Source: Enterococcus diestrammenae (GTDB taxonomy: Bacteria > Bacillota > Bacilli > Lactobacillales > Enterococcaceae). From it: DNA of 52,778 bases. Position numbers and translations under genes: made by a program. Shown here piece by piece: positions 46,229 to 52,778 of this stretch. Below the pieces are notes generated by a model. It saw nothing but the letters and a program-made list of their open reading frames with translations. It had not been told where the DNA came from and did not search any database. The stretch lies in the NCBI RefSeq assembly GCF_009933255.1, contig NZ_MAEI01000023.1, positions 1 to 52,778 of the forward strand. Direction: 5' to 3'. Every line of letters begins with the position of its first letter. Within the stretch, counting starts at the first letter, position 1.

Positions 46229-47932
46229 TTGCAGATTGAGAAACTTTATCCTAGTGATTTTTTGGTGACAGATGCGACTTTTCAGAAAAGTCGCCTGTTG
46301 TTGCCCTTTTATGGCAGCCATTCTCGTGGACGGGAACAGTTGCTGGCGGCAGTCAAAGCCGGCAGTGCCTATCAGTTGGTACAAGGAGGGCGTAAATTTT
46401 ATTTAGCAGCAGAAGAGACGTTGCGGGAGCGACTGACGGTGACGAATTTCCTAGCAGCACCTCGGGAAGAGTTGTTGTCTGAGGAGGAAGATTTGACTTG
46501 GAGGACCTTGCTGACCCTTTTGGAAGCTGTGGCTCGCAGGCGTTTTGTGCGAGAACTACGGTTGGCTTTTGAAACCACTGAAAGTAACCGAGAGTGGCTA
46601 GCCAAGCAGGGTTATGTCGAGACTGCTCGAGGATTTGAGAAGACACTTAGCTATCACACGGGTATCGTCCTTGGTGGCGGTGGGGCTCGCGGTGGCTATC
46701 AAATCGGCGTTTGGCAAGCCCTTAAAGAGTTGGAGATTACTGCTGAGTTGATCACCGGGACCTCAGTGGGGGCGCTAAATGGCGGCTTACTGTTGGTAGG
46801 CGATGTCCCCGCAGCCAAACAACTGTGGTTGGACATCAGTACCGATCAAGTCTTGCAATTTCCGCAAGCCGCCGCTGACAATACGAGTTTGAGCTTGTTA
46901 TTACAACAGGTGCGTTCTTTGGCGGTAACTGCGCTACGAGATAATGGGGCCAGTACCGAGCCTTTAGAAAAATTGATTCATCAAGCTTTGAAGGTTGAAA
47001 AAATGCAAGAAAATCCGGCTGAACTCTTCGTCTGTGCTACTCATTTGCCAGACTTTAATGAGACGGTCATTCATTTCGATAAGACAAAAGTCATGGAACA
47101 ATTGGATTGGTTAATCGCTTCTGCTTCCTTTTATCCCGCTATGAAAGCCAAAGAAATCAATGGTGAATACTATATGGATGGCGGCTACCGTAATAATTTG
47201 CCTGAAGATGTCGCTTTGAAACAAGGAGCCACCGAGTTGATTGTGGTGGATGTAGAGGGTCCAGGTTTTGTCAAACGGACGCCAATTCCTGCGGGGGTAG
47301 CGAAAGTCACCTTTGATTCTCCTTGGACGTTGGGAAGCTTTTTGGTATTTGATCAAGAGCGTTCCCGGGTCAATTACCAGTTGGGTTACTTGGAAACGCT
47401 GAAATATTTCGGCCGCTATGCCGGACACTGGTATACTTTTGAGCAGGCCCAAACCGCCTTTTTTCAAAACGCTTGGTTGGCATTTGTTCGGCGCCACCAA
47501 AAAGCCGATAGTCCTTTGTGGCAAATCATCAAAGACCGCAGTTTTTGGCAAAAGCTGCGCCGCGGTCTAGGGGTTAAAGTCGCCTTTGAAACGGCGGGCT
47601 TGACCTTGACTGAATATGGGGGGATGTTATTGAATATCCCACCAGAAGTTATTTATCCAGCTGAAGCGTTTGTCACCGAGTTGGCTAAAGCTTGTCGGGC
47701 CCAAACCGAGCCAGTGGGAGCTGTACTTTCAGTGGGGGAATGGCTTCACCAATACCGAGAACGATTAGTGGCCTTCTCAGATACCCGCCAACTGCTGTAT
47801 TGGCGCCGTAGTTTTGAAGCCAAGGTCGAGGTTTCTCGGCGATTGCTAGAATTAACACCGATCACAGCTGTGGCTGGGGCCTTTTTGCAGGAGTTGACCG
47901 CTACCACTGAAACAGAAACATCAGCAGAATAA
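46229..47932 (+). CDS. Patatin-like phospholipase with an extra N-terminal domain
   Basis: This lipid acyl hydrolase has the patatin catalytic dyad: the oxyanion loop LGGGGARGGYQ, Ser179 in GTSVGALNGG and the Asp317 of DGGYRNN. About 135 residues precede the patatin fold; their end (RELRLAFETTESNREWLAKQG) looks like the last helix and strand of a GNAT acetyltransferase fold, a weak resemblance. About 200 residues follow it. The frame is open to 46025, but an extended -10 element lies in that part and no ribosome binding site does; AGGGGGGA before TTG 46229 fits better (567 residues). ATG 46163 is the alternative. No signal peptide. Confidence 0.8.
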   Translation: MQIEKLYPSDFLVTDATFQKSRLLLPFYGSHSRGREQLLAAVKAGSAYQLVQGGRKFYLAAEETLRERLTVTNFLAAPREELLSEEEDLTWRTLLTLLEAVARRRFVRELRLAFETTESNREWLAKQGYVETARGFEKTLSYHTGIVLGGGGARGGYQIGVWQALKELEITAELITGTSVGALNGGLLLVGDVPAAKQLWLDISTDQVLQFPQAAADNTSLSLLLQQVRSLAVTALRDNGASTEPLEKLIHQALKVEKMQENPAELFVCATHLPDFNETVIHFDKTKVMEQLDWLIASASFYPAMKAKEINGEYYMDGGYRNNLPEDVALKQGATELIVVDVEGPGFVKRTPIPAGVAKVTFDSPWTLGSFLVFDQERSRVNYQLGYLETLKYFGRYAGHWYTFEQAQTAFFQNAWLAFVRRHQKADSPLWQIIKDRSFWQKLRRGLGVKVAFETAGLTLTEYGGMLLNIPPEVIYPAEAFVTELAKACRAQTEPVGAVLSVGEWLHQYRERLVAFSDTRQLLYWRRSFEAKVEVSRRLLELTPITAVAGAFLQELTATTETETSAE

Positions 47933-47979
47933 ACTTGTCGTTCCGGTTTGATGCCGGGAAACGCAGAATGGAGTCTATT

Positions 47980-48198
47980 ATGGCACAAGAGTTTTCCTAT
48001 GAAATTTTAGAAGAAATTGCTGTTTTATCAGAAAATCCCAAAGGCTGGCGCAAAGAATTTAACCTCGTGAGTTGGAATGGTCGTCCAGCGAAGTTTGATA
48101 TCCGTGACTGGGCGCCAGACCATGAGAAGATGGGCAAAGGGGTAACCTTGTCTAACGAAGAATTTGCCGCCTTAAAAGCAGCCATCGAAAAAATGTAG
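47980..48198 (+). CDS. ydbC: YdbC, PC4-like single-strand DNA-binding protein
   Basis: This 72-residue protein matches the lactococcal YdbC family, PC4-like homodimers that bind single-stranded DNA. Diagnostic stretches are SENPKGWRKEFNLVSWNG, AKFDIRDWAPDH and KMGKGVTLSNEEF. GGAG precedes ATG 47980; the frame is open back to 47935, but those residues are not part of the family. It starts 47 bases after the patatin stop and may share its transcript. Confidence 0.93.
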   Translation: MAQEFSYEILEEIAVLSENPKGWRKEFNLVSWNGRPAKFDIRDWAPDHEKMGKGVTLSNEEFAALKAAIEKM

Positions 48199-48254
48199 GT
48201 AGTTAGAACGAACCACGAAGTCACTAACAATCAAAAACAAAAGGTGGAAGTCAA

Positions 48255-49139
48255 ATGTTGAAAAGTATGACTGGCTTTGGGGAAAGTACCCAAGTCAATG
48301 GGCATTATAGTGTCACGGTCGAGATCAAAAGCGTCAACCATCGTTTTTTAGATATTCAGATTCGTAGTCCCAAACAAGTGAACGCCTACGAGACCCAGAT
48401 TCGCCAAATCATCAAGGACACGTTACCTCGGGGGCGGGTGGAGGTCTTTGTCACCATCAAAGAAACCAGCGATGAAGGGAAAAAGGTGGCGATTCATTGG
48501 GGGTTGATCGATCAACTGGTGACGCAATTGCAAGTCGGCGCTGCCAAATATGGCGCGACGGATTTACCAGTTTCTCAGATTATCCAGCAGGTGGTGACGT
48601 TGCCAGATTTTGTGGAGATTACCGAACAAGGGCAAACAGATGAGAGTCTAGCGGGGCTGTTGTTAGCAGCAGTGACGGAAGCTTGTGGCCAAAATGCTGC
48701 TTCTCGCCTGATTGAAGGGGCGGGCTTAGAAGCTGTGATGGTGGCTAATCGTCAAGTTATCGGGGCTGCCCTGACGCAATTGTCGGAATTTGTCACGGTG
48801 TATGAAACGGAATTCAGCGCTCGTTTCCAACAAAAATTGCAGGACTACTTGGGTAGCAGCGTGGATCAGGAACGTTTGCTGACGGAGATGGCTTTGTTAT
48901 TGGAACGGGGAGATATCCATGAGGAGCTGGATCGATTGGCGATTCATCTGAAAAAATTCGACCAACTAGTAACCAAAGAAGAACCCGTGGGCCGGGAGTT
49001 GGATTTCTTGATTCAAGAAATGAACCGGGAAATCAATACCATCGGCTCGAAATCTGGGGCCATCGAAATCAAAGAATTGGTAGTCCAAATGAAAACCACC
49101 GTGGAAAAAATCCGGGAACAAGTCCAAAACGTGGAATAA
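48255..49139 (+). CDS. yicC: YicC endoribonuclease-family protein
   Basis: This 294-residue protein has the full YicC layout: N-terminal YicC domain (MLKSMTGFGES, KSVNHRFLDIQIRSPK, RGRVEVFVTI) and C-terminal DUF1732 (ERGDIHEELDRLAIHLKKF, REINTIGSKS). The family has been shown in other bacteria to be an endoribonuclease acting in RNA turnover. AAGGTGG precedes the ATG. In many Firmicutes it lies directly before remA-gmk-rpoZ; here a different small gene takes the place of remA. Confidence 0.95.
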   Translation: MLKSMTGFGESTQVNGHYSVTVEIKSVNHRFLDIQIRSPKQVNAYETQIRQIIKDTLPRGRVEVFVTIKETSDEGKKVAIHWGLIDQLVTQLQVGAAKYGATDLPVSQIIQQVVTLPDFVEITEQGQTDESLAGLLLAAVTEACGQNAASRLIEGAGLEAVMVANRQVIGAALTQLSEFVTVYETEFSARFQQKLQDYLGSSVDQERLLTEMALLLERGDIHEELDRLAIHLKKFDQLVTKEEPVGRELDFLIQEMNREINTIGSKSGAIEIKELVVQMKTTVEKIREQVQNVE

Positions 49140-49181
49140 CGGACCACCAACCTTTCATCACTTAATTAGCAGTCGGATATT

Positions 49182-49210
49182 TTCACAAAGTAGCTACAGA
49201 CGGCTATAAT
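49182..49210 (+). promoter_or_regulatory. Predicted promoter of the 93-residue gene
   Basis: TTCACA (49182-49187), 17 bases, then a perfect TATAAT (49205-49210). It is among the best sigma-A matches in the window and suggests good expression of a short monocistronic message. Confidence 0.65.
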
Positions 49211-49261
49211 GAAAGTATCAAGGCGGCCACTAGCACCCGCCACAAGAAAGGTGGCAAACAA

Positions 49262-49543
49262 ATGAACTATTATGATATTACTTTCCACGGTATCAGTGGA
49301 CGATCGGTGATTAAGCGAACGGTGCCTTCTGAAAAAGATCCTTATGAGGCTTGGCAAGATGCTTGCGCTCAGATTACCGACGAAGAGATTCGCTTGTTAG
49401 TCAATGACACCTACGTCACCATGCGCCGCTCATTAATCGCCCGCATCGATGTCGAACGGGTTACCGATCCCTTGGAAGAAGCTCAAAATCGGAAAGATGA
49501 GCTTCGTAACGTCATCAATACGCTATCGAACATGGGCTTTTAA
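49262..49543 (+). CDS. 93-residue protein of unknown function
   Basis: I do not recognise the family. The protein is soluble, acidic to neutral, with a beta-rich first half (YYDITFHGISGRSVIKRTV), a helix near residues 27-40, a strand pair around LLVNDTYVTMRRSLIARIDVERV and a C-terminal amphipathic helix. AAAGGTGG precedes the ATG. It has its own promoter and terminator and sits between yicC and gmk, where remA is often found; length and fold pattern are loosely similar to RemA, but I see no sequence match. Confidence 0.75.
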   Translation: MNYYDITFHGISGRSVIKRTVPSEKDPYEAWQDACAQITDEEIRLLVNDTYVTMRRSLIARIDVERVTDPLEEAQNRKDELRNVINTLSNMGF

Positions 49544-49549
49544 CTGAGT

Positions 49550-50458
<909 letters not shown>

Positions 50459-50463
50459 GACTT

Positions 50464-50769
50464 ATGATGCTAAAACCGTCCATCGATAAATTATTAGATC
50501 GTGTCAATTCAAAATATTCCTTGGTGATTCTTGCTTCCAAGCGGGCTCACGAACTGGATGCCGGTGCGAAACCAACTGTTGAAAGTTTTGATTCAGTGAA
50601 ATCTGTTGGCCAAGCTTTAGAAGAAATCGAAGCTGAAACAGTCATCAACGATCCTCATCCAGAAATCAAACGTGCTCGGATCAAGATGGAAGAGGAAGAA
50701 AAGAAAGCCCAACAAGAACGGGATCAAAAAGAAATGGAAAAGAAAATCCGCGACGAACATAAGATGTAA
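50464..50769 (+). CDS. rpoZ: RNA polymerase omega subunit
   Basis: This 101-residue subunit has the omega signature: [27 protein letters not shown] and the [10 protein letters not shown] segment. The C-terminal third is a charged Glu/Lys/Gln helix, as in other Lactobacillales. GAGGAG lies inside the end of gmk, so the two are translated together. It stabilises the RNA polymerase core. A strong terminator follows; the priA/coaBC genes that usually continue this cluster are absent here. Confidence 0.97.
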   Translation: MMLKPSIDKLLDRVNSKYSLVILASKRAHELDAGAKPTVESFDSVKSVGQALEEIEAETVINDPHPEIKRARIKMEEEEKKAQQERDQKEMEKKIRDEHKM

Positions 50770-50782
50770 GAAGCAAGTGATG

Positions 50783-50815
50783 AAGCCCAACTGCGTGAGT
50801 GTAGTTGGGCTTTTT
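50783..50815 (+). terminator. Terminator after rpoZ
   Basis: AAGCCCAACT/AGTTGGGCTT, a 10-bp perfect stem with a 10-base loop, runs into TTTTT. It ends the gmk-rpoZ transcript. Confidence 0.9.
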
Positions 50816-50944
50816 GAGTGTTTAAACCGGATAGTTGAGATTAAAACAGTTACTAAACTAGTGCTTTTGAGAGAGGTAGACCTCCGTGTATGGATATGCT
50901 ACTTTGGCAGTAAAGAAAAGTTGATGGTTGAAAGGAGACTAGCA

Positions 50945-51151
50945 ATGAATGAGAAAGACATGATTGAATATGAAAAAGCTGATAGAAAAGTTTTTTTGAA
51001 ACAACACGAAAAGGGAGCTTCACCCGTTGACGCTAGCACAACTGTTTCAAAACGAGAATTGGCCATTTATTTGGCGGCGAAAGGCTACGACACCGCTACT
51101 GAGATGCACGAAGATATCTTAGGGGATTTGTACAATCAATTGCCAGATTAA
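50945..51151 (+). CDS. 68-residue protein of unknown function
   Basis: I do not recognise the family. The protein is mostly helical and charged (MNEKDMIEYEKADRKVFLKQ), with the segment KRELAIYLAAKGYDTATEMH in the middle. AAAGGAGA a few bases upstream fixes the start at 50945; the frame is open much further left but that part crosses the rpoZ terminator. A 12-base perfect palindrome, GAGGTAGACCTC (50873-50884), lies upstream and may be an operator. A strong terminator follows. Confidence 0.7.
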   Translation: MNEKDMIEYEKADRKVFLKQHEKGASPVDASTTVSKRELAIYLAAKGYDTATEMHEDILGDLYNQLPD

Positions 51152-51181
51152 ATAGACTCGTGGTCTTGCCAAGTTTAGTTC

Positions 51182-51232
51182 AAAAGGGACACCACTTGTT
51201 TCTTTTCCTAGAAGCGAGTGGTGTCCCTTTTT
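51182..51232 (+). terminator. Terminator after the 68-residue gene
   Basis: A 15-bp perfect stem, AAAAGGGACACCACT with its complement, with a 20-base loop and a TTTTT end. Also usable from the minus strand for the convergent fic gene, thanks to the A-tract. Confidence 0.9.
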
Positions 51233-51339
51233 AAAAGTTCTTATTCTAACAACAAATCCACTATTTCCTTTTGAATTATCACTATACCTAAAATTTCTAG
51301 TTTTACCGGAGAGTCGAACTACTAGAAATCCACCTCTTG

Positions 51340-52593
51340 CTATTCACTATCTGTTTTTTTCTCTAACCTATTCTGGAAAGCGGGACTTAAGCGGAATTTA
51401 GCCGGTCGTTCGCCAACTCTTTCGATAAATCCTTGACCCTCTAACAAATTCTCGGCTTTCCTTTGTTTATGCTCCGACCAAGCTCCTTCTTCAAAGTGGG
51501 AATGGATATCTTTTCTAGTAAGACTTTTGACGCTACTGCCATAAACTGCATGATCGTAGTAGAGCCAAAATACTTTTTCCTCAAAGTCTGAAAGCTGGGC
51601 CTCTTTAATAAAATTCACAGCCCTTTTCGTTTCCAGCTGACTTCGGTTTAGCAAATACGCAATCTTCTCTTGCGCCTCATACAGCAGTTCCAACAAGTTC
51701 AGGACAAAAAACGTCCCTTCAGCATAATTTTCTTGATCTGAAGTAATGACAAAGGCTTTCTCGTAGGCTTTTCGATTAGCAACAGCACTACTGGACATGA
51801 GTAAGCTTGAAAAAACATCCAGTTCAAAACCCAGATAATTCGCTAATAAATACCTGCCAACGCGGCCATTGCCATCATAAAAAGGGTGGATATATTCAAA
51901 CATATAATGAGAGAGCAGCACTCTGACCAACGAGGGGAAATTCAGATCTTCCAGATTCAAAAAATCCAGCATGATCTGTAGTTGTTCTTCGATTTTCTCT
52001 GGGTCTTCCCCTACATGAACCGTAGCGAAATCATCACCAATCATTACTTTATCTTGTCTGAATAAGGCATCTGCTTCGATTGTTGCCTCGTCCTCAACTT
52101 CGTCAGCAACCAACTCATCATAGATTGCTCTTACTGTTTCTGGTGAGGTGATTCTGCTGGAATGACCACTACCGATTTTCTTATATAAAAGGGAAAGGCC
52201 TTTAAACCGATGGCGGGCTTTCTTATCATTTAGCGAATCCAGGGCTTCTTTGAGCTCTTGTCGGGTACTTTTCACACCTTCGTATTCATTGGTTGCTTGC
52301 ATTTCTTCGATTAACAGAAAATCCAAAAACTCATGGTAGCGGTTCTCGGTAAGGTCCAATTCAAAGGCTAACAATTGCCGGGACACCTTCTGGATATTAT
52401 TTATTAAAGAGGTAATCTCTGGAATGTTGTTGGCCCATAACTCATTGGTGATACGCTTAAGTTTGACGCCGTTGTTAATCGGTGAGATGTAAAAGCCGGT
52501 TTTCATCGCGGAAGGGGAGTGAAATCGTGATGTAAATTCCACTTTGGGGTCTTTTCTCATATATTTAAATCGTTTAATTTCTTTATAAGCCAC
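51340..52593 (-). CDS. Fic-domain AMP-transferase family protein
   Basis: This 417-residue protein has the canonical Fic motif HPFYDGNGRVGR starting at His236. Such enzymes usually move AMP from ATP to a Ser, Thr or Tyr of a target protein. An autoinhibitory motif of the S/TxxxE(G/N) form is present N-terminal to it (Thr101-Asn-Glu-Tyr-Glu105-Gly106), which makes it a class II, self-restrained Fic protein. The C-terminal 80 residues look like a winged helix (LLEGQGFIERVGERPAKFRLS). The start is GTG with AGAGGTGAG upstream and a good promoter beyond it. No antitoxin partner is next to it. Confidence 0.93.
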   Translation of the reverse strand: MAYKEIKRFKYMRKDPKVEFTSRFHSPSAMKTGFYISPINNGVKLKRITNELWANNIPEITSLINNIQKVSRQLLAFELDLTENRYHEFLDFLLIEEMQATNEYEGVKSTRQELKEALDSLNDKKARHRFKGLSLLYKKIGSGHSSRITSPETVRAIYDELVADEVEDEATIEADALFRQDKVMIGDDFATVHVGEDPEKIEEQLQIMLDFLNLEDLNFPSLVRVLLSHYMFEYIHPFYDGNGRVGRYLLANYLGFELDVFSSLLMSSSAVANRKAYEKAFVITSDQENYAEGTFFVLNLLELLYEAQEKIAYLLNRSQLETKRAVNFIKEAQLSDFEEKVFWLYYDHAVYGSSVKSLTRKDIHSHFEEGAWSEHKQRKAENLLEGQGFIERVGERPAKFRLSPAFQNRLEKKTDSE

Positions 52594-52627
52594 TATAACT
52601 CACCTCTATCATTAAAAAGTTTACCTG

Positions 52628-52656
52628 ATTTTAACATTAGAAAGCAGATTATTCAA
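52628..52656 (-). promoter_or_regulatory. Predicted promoter of the fic gene
   Basis: On the minus strand TTGAAT (52651-52656), 17 bases, then TAAAAT (52628-52633), preceded by TGT as an extended -10. The leader would be about 28 bases. The remaining bases to the window edge hold no gene I can see. Confidence 0.65.
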
Positions 52657-52778
52657 TTTACTAGTGAAAAATGCTAATCTTCTTATGATTATTTTTGACA
52701 ATCAGATTTACTTGTGTTTTTCCCTAGAAACAAGCCAAATTTTCCCCTCAAATTTGAACTATACTGCAATTTCCCGCC

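Noticed and set aside
51340..52593. Fic gene as half of a toxin-antitoxin pair
   Set aside because: No small antitoxin gene lies next to it, and the protein carries its own inhibitory motif, so a classical two-gene pair is not indicated.

Overview
The window looks like chromosome from a low-GC Gram-positive bacterium of the Lactobacillales, most likely an Enterococcus. The reasons are the yicC-gmk-rpoZ core cluster, a lactococcal-type YdbC/PC4 single-strand DNA-binding protein, strong AGGAGG ribosome binding sites, CcpA-type cre sites, and sugar ABC importers that lack their own ATPase and so presumably use a shared MsmX-type one. The species cannot be fixed from the sequence alone. No rRNA, tRNA, CRISPR array, prophage or insertion sequence was seen.

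Positions 190-34602 are one large accessory glycan-utilisation region. It opens with an AraR-like GntR/LacI-type repressor, divergent from an oligosaccharide importer (lipoprotein, two permeases, YesL-like protein). Next come a 718-residue unassigned glycosidase-like protein and a GH38 alpha-mannosidase. An ArsR-type regulator fused to a beta-rich domain (minus strand) is divergent from a run made of a GH2 enzyme, a GH92 alpha-mannosidase, a GH127 beta-L-arabinofuranosidase, a DUF4965/GtaA-like protein and a LacZ-type GH2 beta-galactosidase. A paralogous ArsR-fusion regulator is divergent from a second importer (lipoprotein, two permeases, a small membrane protein), followed by two more GH2 enzymes and a membrane-anchored GH43 enzyme. 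All the enzymes except the GH43 lack a signal peptide. The picture is therefore import of mixed oligosaccharides followed by cytoplasmic trimming of mannose, galactose and arabinose residues. Two importers and three dedicated regulators, with cre sites at both importer promoters, suggest two or three sub-regulons for related plant or host glycans (inference).

Positions 34639-38558 hold a membrane-anchored hypothetical protein, a fucose-4-O-acetylase-type acyltransferase with a very long low-complexity N-terminal region, and a hormone-sensitive-lipase-type esterase with a similar low-complexity insertion. Positions 38610-44220 (minus strand) are an E. coli-like xdhABC purine hydroxylase operon followed by an NCS2 purine permease. 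A strong promoter and a structured leader lie upstream of xdhA.

Positions 44759-52656 are closer to core genome: an M50-type membrane metalloprotease homologue, a patatin-like phospholipase, YdbC, YicC, a 93-residue protein of unknown function with its own promoter and terminator, guanylate kinase, RNA polymerase omega, a 68-residue unknown protein, and a Fic protein with an autoinhibitory motif at the right edge.
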